Below the pieces are notes generated by a model. The model was not told the origin of the DNA. It saw only the letters and a program-made list of their open reading frames with translations, and searched no databases. A program made the translations under genes and the position numbers. From Paulownia fortunei (taxonomy: Eukaryota; Streptophyta; Magnoliopsida; Lamiales; Paulowniaceae), in the NCBI GenBank assembly GCA_019321725.1, contig CM033115.1, positions 19,974,673 through 20,038,672 of the forward strand: a stretch of DNA of 64,000 nucleotides, in the 5' to 3' direction. Positions 1 to 12,300 of the stretch are shown in pieces; the first letter of the stretch is position 1; each line of letters starts with the position of its first letter.

Positions 1-240
1 TAGTTAGTTTTTTGTTAATAATATCATTTTATCATATTTAAAAAATTATGATAATATTTTATTTAAAAAAACTTTTTTTAATATATTTAAAATTATAAAG
101 TGGGTTCAACTGGATTCAATCCGTTGGATCTCGATTTGGTGCGAGTTCATGTTTGAGTACGGGTCTATAAAATTTCTGACGGGATCGGGTTTCAAATTTT
201 GACAAATCTGTCTTAGACCCAATCCCATTGTCATCCCTAA
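1..240. repeat. 3' part of a MITE-like dispersed repeat
   Basis: The stretch ends in CCCATTGTCATCCCTAA and carries the same run of alternating GGGTT/CGGG words as the copies at 14492-14720 plus 26790-27133 and at 28044-28409. Only the 3' half lies inside the window. No coding capacity is visible. The class is inferred from imperfect inverted ends in the other copies; the superfamily is not determined. Confidence 0.5.
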
Positions 241-2619
241 ATTTTATCAAACACTTTTGTTAAATTTATTAATATAATTTATCAAAAATAGATATAATTC
301 TATTTCTAATGATTGAAAATAATTAAATCTATATAGAGGAGAGATGGAATGATCAATCCCATATTTATGAGAACGGGAATTCCAAACATTAAATTATGCT
401 AATCATGTTACTGCAAATGAGTTTGAGAATGTTAATTTCATTATCACTCTAGCTTGTGAAATGATATTATTGTGATAAAATCAACTCAAGTTTTAAATAA
501 AGTTACATAATCCAACTATAATTACTATTATTTTTTAATTTTTAAAATAAAGATTAAAAACAGATGGAATTATGCCTAATGCTTATGGATGGCAAAAGGG
601 AACTTTTGTACGAAGATATCCACTTAGCCATTAGACATTGAAAATAAGGGATCTGTGGTGGGATGAAAATGATGCAACATAATTAAAAATTAAATTTGCT
701 ACCATTATGGGTGGAACTTCCTATTCTGATTTGCACCATCTTTAAATAAACCATGCTAATTAATTATATTATATTCAGATCACTATTGTCTTTAACTATG
801 TCTTGCAATAGTCATAAAGTATCTACATTTTGGGCTTAAATTAATTTAAAATATTTTATAAACTTCTGTATCTTATAATATGTTTTAAAATCTTATAAAA
901 TGTTATATTTATTATAATTTAAAAGTATTTAGATAAAATAAGACTATGTAGGTTATAAGATATTAATTATGATAATTTTATAATTTATATTATCTAATTG
1001 AAGGAGCTTCATAAGACCTTAAAAATAAATTAAGATCTCCTTATATTTTTTAAGATACTTAAACGAACTTGTCATATTATTTTGTCAGCTTATAAGTCAA
1101 TTTTCTAAAATTTTATCAAAATATTACCAAACATCTTGTAAATTATCAAATATTTTTATAAAATATTTTAAAGTAATTATAATCAGGTATTTAAGGAAAA
1201 CTTAATACTGGTGTACTTTGACAATTTTTATTTTTTATTTTTTATTTTTGTTTTGCTAATTTAATTTTTGTTCAAAAATATTATTGATACCATTGTGAAT
1301 AAGAAAACAACGTCACTCATTTTCTACTTGATTGATTGAGAAATGACAATTTTCTCATTTTGGACATGCTGATGCCATTTATGCCCAATTCAGATTGTCT
1401 CCATGTAACTTTTGTTGTGTACAATCGCCTCCATTAATGCTGACATTTCTCTTTTCATTTGCTCTACTACTGAATGTACAACTTGCTATGTTTCAAAATC
1501 AAATAATTTATTTTTACTTTATTATATAATAATATTAATTTCACAACGCTTTCTAATCACAATACTTAGTCCTTGTTTGATACAAAACTGAAATACATTT
1601 TTAATATATTATTAATAATTGTTTAAAATTCGACTAACCGACAACACCAATTCTATACTGGTTAATTACAAAAACTATTTATGAAATTAAGTCTAATTAT
1701 TAAAAAATTTAATTATATTTTAAAATTATAAATTCTCCCTTAAGATATTACAAATACCCTTTTTTTATTTATAAATACCCATCAATTGGTGCAATTTGTA
1801 AAATAAAAATAAATATTAAAAAAGTATTTGTAATTTTTAAAAATAATTATTTTTTTATAATCAAACTAAATTTCGATGATAATTTTTATAATTTATCTTT
1901 TTATATTTAACTTTAGACCTGAAAATACATACAATAATAGTTGCTAAATTGGGGGTACAAGGGACAATTTTTCCTCATGAGCCTACTTAACTACCTAGTA
2001 CGTGTTACATCTTGGAAGAATGGTATTAAAAAAAAAAAAAGTTAGTTTAATTAGTCCTAATCCTTAATATGATGGTGACACCATGAAGCAAACTCTATAA
2101 GTGGCCAAGATGATGCCTTCATTGTGGAAAAATCTTTTTGATATAGTGGTAACGAACATGGAAAACAACATGGTTAAGGAAGTGTTCTTGTCCAATTAGA
2201 TTCTACTACCATTTATCTTAATTGATGATTAGGGTTTGCTTAATAATGGATTACACGGCCAGATTAATAAATTGGAGAAAAAGCTCTAAGAGGGTCTACG
2301 CAGAAACCAAACATCAATTTATTTCAAGCACTACTTATGTAAGATTATTATTATTATTATTTTTGGGGTTTGGGGGGGGGGGGGGGTGATTTTTATCTTT
2401 TACATGTGAATATTTATTTAAGAACTATTTATTATCTCAAAAACCAATCAAGGGTTTTTAACATTTTGATGTCTAGGAATTGCATTTATACATGTTATGG
2501 ATAACACGTATATGGCAAATTAATTTGTTAGGCATGTACTTTTGTAACACCTAATCTCTAGATGTATTAAAAGATGAAGCACTAATCACTAAAACAGGAA
2601 ATCTTAGTTTTACAAAAGC
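241..2619. other. AT-rich intergenic DNA, no gene seen
   Basis: No open frame with protein-like composition was found on either strand. The stretch contains A/T runs and, at about 2369-2387, a run of more than ten G residues. No RNA gene or complete transposon was recognised. Confidence 0.6.
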
Positions 2620-2628
2620 ATTATTAGT

Positions 2629-2829
2629 GTCGATGAAACTTAGTTCAAGTAGTTAAATCAAAGTTCCAGAATTTTGATATTTTGAGTTCGAATCCCATAA
2701 ATGTGTGGGCATTAATCTACTTTATTGTTGACAGTTTTGTTATTATAATTTTTTTGATTATTGATTGTGAATCTATTATTAGTTGATATATGATGTAATA
2801 ATATATTAATTGTTTGACTAAAAAAAAAT
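2629..2829 (+). mobile_element. tRNA-derived SINE with target-site duplication
   Basis: A roughly 200 bp unit has RNA polymerase III promoter-like boxes: a box A-like TAGTTCAAGTAGTT near 2641 and a good box B, GAGTTCGAATCCC, near 2683. It ends in a poly(A) run at 2820-2828. The 9 bp word ATTATTAGT occurs directly before the unit (2620-2628) and directly after its tail (2830-2838), which is the expected target-site duplication. Head, tail and duplication together make this a SINE insertion rather than a tRNA gene. Confidence 0.75.
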
Positions 2830-2851
2830 ATTATTAGTTGTTGTCCTATCG

Positions 2852-3170
2852 ATAGAAATGATAATAAGATAAGTTCAAATTTAAATTCACCCCATACTTA
2901 TTTTGTTTGGGGCAGATTTTTATTATTACAAATAGATTTGAGACAGTTATTGTATTTTTATTTTTAATTTTGTCCCATTTAATTTTTTATTTTTTAAAAT
3001 TTATTTTATATATGTAATATTGTTAATATATATATATATATATAATTTTAAAAATTTTAATGTATTATTTTTAATTTTTTTAATATTTTTAAAATAAATA
3101 AAAAAATATAACGAGTATAACCAATTATTTTTAAATTTAAAAAAACTTTGACCAAATGAATTTTGAATTT
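2852..3170. repeat. possible further copy of the MITE-like dispersed repeat
   Basis: The start (TAGAAATGATAATAAG) and the GGGGCAG/GATTTGAGAC words resemble the 5' half of the repeat at 14492. The centre is an AT-rich tract with a (TA)n run. The 3' half is not convincing, so this may be a truncated copy. Confidence 0.3.
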
Positions 3171-3189
3171 TATCAAAGGCGTCCCTGTC

Positions 3190-4920
3190 ACCATCCTCAC
3201 TTGTTGGTGCGATTTCACTAATCAATTAACAATTATTAGCTCCCACATTGCTTACGATATCTGATAAGCTGACATATAGCAGATGATCACTAAAGTTTAC
3301 GACACCCCAAAATTTCTAACTCACATCCTTAATGTTGTAAATCTATTATTTATACAAATGATGTCGTGCCACCACGACCATAACAACAATTGATAATGGC
3401 ACACTAATTTGATTCTTTAATGTCATTAATTTAAGTTAATTTTGAGCAAAAATCAATGTCGTGTGAACTTTTAATTTAGAATAAGATGGTACCATAGCAT
3501 AAAGTAAATATAAAGCGAATTGGCAAGGCTTTTTACCTAAGGATACTGTCACAGTGCGATCCACAGCTTTTGCAATATATATATATATATATATAGACAA
3601 ATTTATATCTATATTTCTTGCAAGTTGCAATAGAGGCGTGGTTCCTCAGAATGTTACGGTAAAACCCTTTTAATACTTAATTTGCAAGCATTCAAAAAAA
3701 TAAAATTAAACTTAAAGTTGCAATTGAACAAAATGATTCGCGTACATGATAAATATAAAGTAGTGAGTTTTTATACTTGTATGAATGGGACATATGTTGC
3801 TTGAATCTTTATTATAATTTAAATTTATAAATCTTTTTAAGTTAAAATTAAATTAAATATACCCATCAAAGTGCAGATAGAATAGAAAAGGAAATTAAAA
3901 GACCATGTCATCATACAATTGGGTCAAGTAATATTGAAGGCATTCAATGTTTTACACGTTTAGAGAGCAAGTTTGAAGGATGGGCTTAATAATTGAAACA
4001 TACAGCATTGTTTTTCGTAATAATTTAGCGTCACATGATCGCTAGTGTATGCTGTTTGGCAGAATGACTTGCAATTATGATTTGTTTATGGGATAATAGA
4101 GCATGGTCCAGTTTAAGGTAAGCACAAGCATTCTTCAGGCCCATATCATTTTTTTTTTTTTGGTATTTAAGTTCGTCAGGCCCAATTTTTAAATTAATCC
4201 TCAAGAGTATAGAACATGATTGATGGCCCAAATTCAGTTACTATTATAGATAAGTAATTAAAGTCTCTATAACAATATCATAACATTATTACATCCTTAT
4301 ATGGATATTAACATAACAAGAATTGGGCATAAAATATTGCTGAATTTAATATTTTGAACATTGTCTACATGGTGAATAATATGACTAAATGCAATGCTGT
4401 GATCATTATATGTACATGAAACGACAATTTACACATACAAAGAAACGAGGATTCACAGATATAAACAATCAACAAGAAAACACTTTTATATTTGCGATAT
4501 AAACAAACCCTTAAACATCAAAATATTGCAATGACCAATAAATAATAAAGTCTAAATAACGTAGGGTGAATGAGTTAATGCACATTAATTATTAGACTAC
4601 TCTCTCCATAATTATTGGGAATTAAATCCAATACCTTACAATTTTATGACCTTACCCACCCCTACGTAGCTACGCCCCTTGAGACAAACCATAATTGTTG
4701 TAATAAATTATTGGGGAACCAATTTAAGATGGCTGCCAATTCTCTTCTATTACTTAATTAAGAAGGCTATAAATATGTTCAGCTACTCCAAAATGCCAAG
4801 GTTCTATTCAGAGACGGGGTCAGGGCTCGTATCTTAACTCTGTAAAAAATTTAAATTAATAGAAATTTTATATATAAAATTATTAAATCTAAAATAGCAT
4901 TACATCACATACATCAAGCT
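3190..4920. other. intergenic DNA, no gene seen
   Basis: The stretch is AT-rich with a short (TA)n run near 3575-3594. The open frames are short and of low complexity. Nothing here is supported as a gene. Confidence 0.55.
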
Positions 4921-4929
4921 TGGTATAAA

Positions 4930-5250
4930 TCAATCTTGCGGTTTGGAGGTAGATGCTGGAAATGCTTGTGGAGGACTGGGAGGCGGAGGAGAGTAGAAGT
5001 AGAACCATGCAGGAGGCGGCGGAAGCGGTGATGGTCTAAACAACCCCTTACGTGGAGGTGGAGGTGGCGGCGGCGGCCTTAGCTTATGCATACAAGGTGG
5101 CGACAGAATCCGGTGGCGGCCTTCATGATTAGGGGGAGATGGTGGTTGGAAATTGTTTGTAGATTGTTGATAAGATTTTGCAAACATTAATGAAGTGACC
5201 ATGATAACAAAGAAAAGCAAAGTGGCACTGTTTGGCATGGACCAAATCAT
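4930..5250 (-). CDS. small secreted proline-rich (extensin-like) protein
   Basis: This single-exon frame of 106 residues starts at a true ATG (5248-5250) and ends in TGA at 4930. Residues about 1-26 form a signal peptide: a hydrophobic core (ATLLFFVIMVTSLMF) followed by small residues. The mature part is rich in proline, with SPPPPSPP and a run of eight prolines at about 59-66, as in extensin or hydroxyproline-rich cell-wall proteins. Tyrosines occur next to the proline blocks (YFYSPPPP). A TATA-like TTATAAATT lies about 50 bases upstream of the ATG at 5297-5305. There is no recognisable C-terminal peptide-hormone motif. It could be a short cell-wall protein or a peptide precursor; I cannot choose between them. 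Confidence 0.55.
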   Translation of the reverse strand: MIWSMPNSATLLFFVIMVTSLMFAKSYQQSTNNFQPPSPPNHEGRHRILSPPCMHKLRPPPPPPPPRKGLFRPSPLPPPPAWFYFYSPPPPSPPQAFPASTSKPQD

Positions 5251-5296
5251 TGTAAGTGGGAGAACTTGTCAGTGGAAACATTATGTTTAGGGGACA

Positions 5297-5305
5297 AATT
5301 TATAA
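5297..5305 (-). promoter_or_regulatory. TATA-like box of the proline-rich gene
   Basis: TTATAAATT on the minus strand, about 50 bases before the ATG at 5250. This spacing suits a short 5' leader. Confidence 0.4.
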
Positions 5306-5667
5306 GTCAAGAATTGGAAATGTAAGGACCATTTTCAACATCATGAATCAGTTTGGATAAAAAAGGAAAAAAGAAAGGGTTAGATTATGCACTAAATTCC
5401 ACCACCTAAAACAAACTTTTTTTCTGCATGAACTTACTTTTTCACTTTATAGTAGCTACTTTATCCAAGATTTGAACGAGGCTGCCGAGCTAATCACGCC
5501 TTAAAACTTGCACTTTGAAAGCAGAACATAGTGAATACATTTATAAGTGGGCATGCTACACTCAAAGATAAAATAATTAATGTGACCTTATAATTGATGT
5601 TTGAATTTCTTCAAGTGATTTGATAGAAAATGAAAGTCTAAAGAGACCATTTGCCAAACGGCTAGAA

Positions 5668-5687
5668 ATATATATATATATATATAT

Positions 5688-5743
<56 letters not shown>
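5668..5743. repeat. compound (AT)n-(AG)n microsatellite
   Basis: An AT run of about 23 bases (5668-5690) is followed, after one C, by an AG run of about 52 bases (5692-5743). The long Leu/Ser frames across it are artefacts of the repeat. Confidence 0.95.
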
Positions 5744-5748
<5 letters not shown>

Positions 5749-5749
5749 C

Positions 5750-6359
5750 AAAGAGACAAGAGGAAATGAAATGAAATCCAACATTGGATGCTTTAAGCAA
5801 CTGAGAGTCCTTGATTTACAATTAGCCTTTTTTCTGTAACGTGTTATTGCAACAAAGTAGCAAAAGTTATTTATGTCATGCGGAATCTTATCCATCCATA
5901 TAGGTTAGGTCTTTTGCCTTTAGAAAAGAGTGAAAAAAATGTTTATTGCAAGAAAGTCGATTTAACCTGACCCTAGAAACAGTTGATCAACATTTTGATA
6001 ATTATAATAAAGGCACAATACAAACTTTGTGGTGTAAACATGCATCAAATGCTTTCGCCTGGTTGAATGATATCATTAAGCATTCATTACATAGGGCTAT
6101 ACATTTTCAAGGAAAGTCCCCCCTGGTTAGTAAAACATTCAACCAAAGGTTTTTGCCAAGGATGGCCTCTTAGGATTCAGTCAGTCCGCTGGTTTAACAC
6201 ATATCTACATAGTTACATATACTACACCTACATGGATTGTCACCAAGGATACATATACATTCAGATTCTAATGGAGCAGATGGGGTGGTGTTCAGGTGTC
6301 ACAACTTTGTTAGAGTCAGGAACCAAATGCAAAGAGATAGCATAGCAATCCATCAAACA
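5750..6359. other. spacer and probable 3' UTR of the SAP30-like gene
   Basis: No gene is seen on the plus strand. Bases just below 6360 follow the stop codon of the minus-strand SAP30-like gene and probably contain its 3' UTR. No AATAAA signal was pinned down. Confidence 0.4.
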
Positions 6360-9312
6360 TCATTTGCAAACTGTCTTCAGCCTCTTAGCAGCCTGCACAA
6401 ACCCAGCGATGACCTGCAGCTCATCCAGTTGCTACACAAACCCAGAAAAGGATGATTCAATCAGCAAATGTGCATCTTCAGCAGAAAGATAAGGACATTA
6501 CACTTAACTATACACTATATCAGAACTTATTCATGCCATAGAAATCTATATCGTGCCGTGCAGATGGACTAGCTTACCTGTGACACGAAATGCCTCTGGA
6601 CAACATCAATGAGTTGCTCCTTAGAAGGGTTAGGAATGGCATCCACCTAAGCAACAACGAATAGGATTAATGCAAGGTTACTACAGAAGCTGCCAAGTCC
6701 TCATGAACTATAAGTTAAATTTCTTTCTTTGTCGTTCAAAGCCACTCACAAGGTTAAAGTGCAGCAAGTATCTCCATAATGCAGCCATCTCAAGTTTGCT
6801 AAGGTCAACCTTCTGTGCAAGAGGTATTTAAGTTATTTTTTATGCAGTATGTCATAACCTAAATGATTTATTGTAATAACAGTCCAACAACAAAAATAAC
6901 TTATGCCTTTTATTTCTTTAAAGAGAAATCAGAAAGAAAATGTAAAAGTTTTCTCACCACAGGCCCCTTTGCTGAAGAAACAGAATCTTTAGGCTGTGAG
7001 TCACAGGAGAGAGACCGGCTAAGAGTCTTGTTTGATGAACCAAATGACCGGTGCATACGATGCCTTGATCTATGGGACTTTTGAGCATCATGGAATGCTA
7101 AGGAATGAATACCAGAACTTGTTAAGATGGGGTGAAAAAGACAAAGGAGAATGGTGGAAAAAGACAAAGGAGAATGGTGGAAAAAGACTAGAGAATCCCA
7201 TGTAACAACCTCAGCAACTTTCCCATATTGAAGTACAATGCATTTAATAAGAATTATAATTTCACTCAAAAGGCAGGACAAATAAAGCTATTGAATCATC
7301 AGGCATGATATTCACAACAATTTTGCCTATGTTCATACATCAAGCATATTTCTACTTAAATTTGCAGTCTCACCCGATTCAAATGGTGCATATAAATAAA
7401 CAGAACAGAGGCTCGTCACATCATGTGTCAAAACTAAGTATCCAGCTTCAAAAAGTGTTTGGTTTGATTTGCAGAAAGAGCATCTCATACAGTTATGCGA
7501 AGCAAGAAATGAAATTATAAAATACTATCAGAGATAAACTCAAGCTCACCCATATTGGAGCTGTTCCACTGCACTTGTTCAAATTCAAGGTCATCATCTT
7601 CTTCATTCCCAGTAGGAGCTTCAATGACACTTAAAGCATTCCTTTGTAGCTTTACCTCAATCCCATTTGTGAGAACCTGTGTATCAGTAAACCTTGTATC
7701 AAAAACTATTTCCCCAATAATATCATTCAATCAACAGGATTTTCTTATATCCTTCTGTAGCATGTTATTTTTTTCTTTTTTTTTTCCAATAAGATGATAA
7801 ATTTAATTAAATATTGAGTTCCTCTGTGGGGATTATTCAAAACATAATGGCAATAAGTATACCAGGTAGAAGATCTTCCTCCCAAAAATGTGTAAATAGA
7901 TAAATACATTTTGCTAAGACAGTTGTCAATGAAACACACAAATAGTGTGCTGAAGTCACCGTTAATCACATGAAAAGACAGACAATACAAAACAATGCAT
8001 CAGTCATAGGAAGCAATCTTCAATAAATTGACAGCAGATCACATAAAAGACTAATAATTAACTGAATCCCTGGAATATAGCAATTATCCAAAGTTACTTT
8101 AGATTATTCCCTACAGAAATTCTCTATTGGTATTCACTACAAAGAAAACCAAGTAGTGATATATCACGAATCAGTTATACTTGCAGGAATTGTCTACAAT
8201 AATTTAACAAAAAGGAAAATTTAGTCAAAGAAACAAAAAAACTATTAACAGATTGTCTCAACCTCCATCGATGAAGCTATTGTGCACAAATAAGTATAGA
8301 AATTGCGGCAATCACGGAGAGAACATGATTAAGTACAGACATAGCATGAACAAATAAAAGAAATTCAGAGAATGACTATAATAATTCAAACACAAACTCT
8401 ACTCCAAACTCTACTTAATTTTTTTAAATCCCAGCTATACTATTCAAATATAAATTGATTACATCCTTCCAATTTTTCAAATAAAATTCAAAACTTTATC
8501 AGGCAGGCGACTAAAACCAAGATATCACTGTGAAAAAAATCACAACAAATACAGTAAGATACATGGACTAAACATTTGATAGCGTAGAAACTCCAATAAT
8601 AAAGGATCAAGAGGGCATAACCAAGCAAAAAAAAATCACATAAATGGGTTCAAAGAGAAGGCAAAATAACATTTAAGCACCCCACATTATGAAAAAGCCA
8701 ACAACACATCAGATCCACTTAAAGAAAAGCCACATGCAACCAAACTCCGTCAGTAGAAACCAACATCGGAACTTGAACTCTATTCAGAAGATGTAATTTA
8801 ATGGCAGTTCAGCTTAAATTGTATCTATAACTTCAAAATTTGACCATATGAACTTCAAAAAGTTCAAAAGCGTCAAAATCCTGAAAGACAAAATCCCTTT
8901 TCAAATTCAATAATTTATACAGAGCCCTTTTACCATAAATACTCAGGAAAACTCCCAATCACACGTGAAACAAGTCACAGTTACTATGCATTGTTTCATT
9001 CAACCATTGACAAATTAGTAGCTCAAGTCCAAGAGATTAAAACGAAAAACCCATTCTCAGAGAAAAGGAAAAGACTCAATTTTTCTTGCAATAAATTACC
9101 AGCCAATGCCATCCACCAAGGCCAACAGCTTTCTTGACAACGCCCTGAAGCCCCACCAGCACAGACTTAGTACGGTTGTTCCCAGTCACCACAACCTTTG
9201 TGTGACGGGGCAGAACGGAGAGCTCCTCTTCGCTACTATCCCCGCAGCTATGCAACTGCGAAGAGTGGGAAGAAAATCCGCCATTGCTCACCACTGCAGC
9301 TGCTTCCAGCAT
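6360..9312 (-). CDS. AFR: SAP30-like histone deacetylase complex subunit (AFR family)
   Basis: Six coding exons join in phase: 9312-9100, 7676-7550, 7097-6958, 6812-6750, 6646-6578 and 6431-6360. All donors are GT and all acceptors AG. They give about 227 residues. The C-terminal part (about residues 162-225) is the Sin3-binding domain of SAP30: VDLSKLEMAALWRY, HFNLVDAIPNPSKEQLIDVV, QRHF and LDELQVIAGFVQAAKRLK. The central part is rich in Ser/Arg/His. The family bridges Sin3 and histone deacetylases; the Arabidopsis homologues AFR1/AFR2 act as corepressors. The start chosen is the ATG at 9310-9312 (MLEAAAVV); a longer frame upstream begins only with TTG. Exon 4 has a tandem CAG/AAG acceptor, so one lysine is optional. 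The protein acts in the nucleus. Confidence 0.9.
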
Positions 9313-12300
9313 TTCCAAGATTCTTGCAAAACCCAAGAAAATGAACTCAATTATGGAGCCTTAGGCTATGAAATTGGACCTGATTGAAAGATATTTCATT
9401 GGTGAATCCAAAAATGGGGTCTTTTGGCTAAAGGGTGCTGGAAATTGGGGGGAAATTTGGATTTCTTTTAGAGAGAGAAAACACAATCTGGAGATGGAGA
9501 AACGGAAAAGAGGATGAGAGTGACTCTGTATGTGTGTGTTTTCTTGCTGCTTTTTCTAACTTTAATTATTGTGTGTGAGCGCTGTGAATCCCAAAGACCT
9601 GAAACTGACGAATGACAGAGCGCCAAGTGGTGTGGATAGCTCGCCAATCATGCACTAGAGGCTTGAGCTGCGTTATTGCATGTTAGACAAGGAGTTGACC
9701 ACCTAACTAAATTACTAAATAGCCCTTGGTAACATAAATTTTCCCTTTTCCCCTCTATTTGCAAGAAATTATTGTTTAAAATTCTTCGCAAAACTGAAGT
9801 ATCGATAGAGGTTCCTCTTTTGCATGTGTAACAAGGTTATAGGCATTGTTTGGTTTTATTTTTAAAATTGTATTTTTTTCTTTAAAAATAAAAATATATT
9901 TGTTACTTATATTTTTTAAAAATTATATTTTTATTTTAAAAAAATATCAATTATTTATTATAATATTCAAATAAATATATATCTTATTATACTCTCATTA
10001 ATTATAAAAAAATAATATTAATAAAATATATATATATATAATTAAAATATCTCTCACTAATTATAATATACAATATTGACAAAATATTTATAATAAAAAA
10101 TATTTTCTACATCATTTTTTTTTAATATAACATTCAAACATATTTTTATTTTGTAAATATTATCCAATCCCACCACCAAAATACATTGGTTCAAAATAAT
10201 TTCTTCAAAGCAATTGAAAACACAAAGCCATGATTTTTCTTGGTAAAGCAAATCTTTGAAAATCTTACTAATTTTTGGAAACTAGTACATTGTGAAATGA
10301 ATAATTCAAATATATTTAGTGGGATCTTATTATTTAGTCATTATTATTTTGTTCAAATCCACTTGTTCAAAATTTTTGATACAATCCACCCTACTTGATT
10401 GATCAATCTATGCAATCACATATGTGCTGTCACTTTTTGCAATAGTTGTTTCTACATGGAGACATACTGTAGTACTTGTGAGGCATCATTGCATGTTTTA
10501 TTTCTTATCCAAACATTTTCTCCCTACAATTTTTTTTTTAAATTCATTAGCACACTCTTTTTACTTGATACTAACAAAATTTAATTATTTCTCAAATTTG
10601 TTATCACAATGCTAGTGAGTTTCTCTGAAAATTACTAATTAAACTTGAAACAACTTGGGTGTTCTAACTCAACTTCTATTAATTTTCTTTAACAAACATT
10701 TACACTTTGTACAGTTCAAATATTAGAGCAAAGGAAAAAAAAATTAAAGAAAATACAAAAAATTAAAATTTATTTGGTTGTTTAAGGAAAAAATTGAAGA
10801 GGAAGGAGGCGATCAAAGTGTTGAAGAATGAGAGAGAACCAAACAGTCTTTTCTCTCATTTTCCTCGCATTTTAAATTATTATTTTTTAATAATTATCCC
10901 GAAAATATAACATCTCACAACATAAATATCATACACTAAATATTGAAAAAGTTCTACATTTTAATGCTTTTTATAAAATAAATATATTTTTATTTTTAAA
11001 TTTATATAGTCAATATAAAAATATAATTAATTTAAATATATTTTTATTTTATACAAAAAAATTAGTAAAATTAATTTCAATCCTAAAAAATATTGAAAAT
11101 ATTTATGCGACTTTGAAAATGAAACCAAATTTACACTATGCTTTTCTGTATAAAAATTTGCATTCCTCAAGTAAATTATGTCCAAATTGTACTTTTTGGG
11201 AAAAAGCACATCTCCCTTTCTTACTGACCCAAAAAAAACTAGTGAAAAAGAGGAAATGTATAGTTTAAAAGGCTATTTCAGTAAATTGATCTAAACAGTG
11301 AGGCGGGAAATAAGGAAAGGCAAAGGCGTTATTACGGAAGCATCAATGGGCCCCACCTGTACCAACCAGCTTCTTTATCTGTCTTTTCCGACATGGGCCA
11401 CGTGTCCCCGCCAACCATACAAAATCAATTGTACGTATTCGTATGTGTAGCTCTACCTATTTCAATTTAATTAAATTCGTAGCCCCCAATTATTTTTTTG
11501 TGCCTAAGCGCCTGTATTTTATTGTCAAAGAAAAATAAAATAATGGGCCATAATGTAATATCCACAATTCCCCCCCCCCCCCCCTCCCCCCGAAGAAAAG
11601 AACAAGTATTCCAGGAGGGAGCATCGTGGGCCGTTGATATATGTTGCTCTCGTTATCAACCGTAGGATTATTTCGGCGCTGTCCATTGGATATGGATATG
11701 GGAAAAGTCAGGACATGCGTAGAAAAAACAGTCATGTTCAGAAAACATGTGCAATGATGACAGTGTTGAAAGTGAGTTTGGTCTTTACTTTAATAAAAGA
11801 ACGTAGTATGATAGTATCAAGCTGGCCCAAAATTGCAATTCAAAAAGTGCTACAGTTTTCGCCCCTTATTGGGCATTGTATGATTTTGATCTCAATAAGA
11901 TTTCTTATATGTTTTGGTATTCAACTTTTTAGTGGAATTTGTATGAAAAATAAAAGATATATTTGTTTGGTTAAATGAATTTTTCACAAAAAAAATTGTA
12001 GGTGTAGGATGAAAATATATTGGATTTAGTATGTTTTTTGGTTATTTTTTTATAGAAAAATATGATAAAATAATTTCGGATGATATTTTAGCGGTGATTC
12101 CAATGAAATGATAGTTTTTTGAAAATGCTAAAATGTTAATTGAATAAAATTTATAGTAATGGAGTCTACTTTAAGATGATTAGTAGGTGGTGGGTCTGAT
12201 TGAAATAATATTATTTAAAAATTATTATATATTAATTGAATAAAATTGATGGTTATGAGGTTCATTTGAATATTTAATTTGTATATTATAATTTATTGGC

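Noticed and set aside
5577..5895. Three overlapping open frames rich in Leu/Ser and Tyr/Ile
   Set aside because: They only translate the (AG)n and (AT)n microsatellite in three phases.
9313..9336. Start of the SAP30-like protein eight codons upstream
   Set aside because: The codon there is TTG, not ATG; the first ATG of the exon in frame is at 9310-9312.
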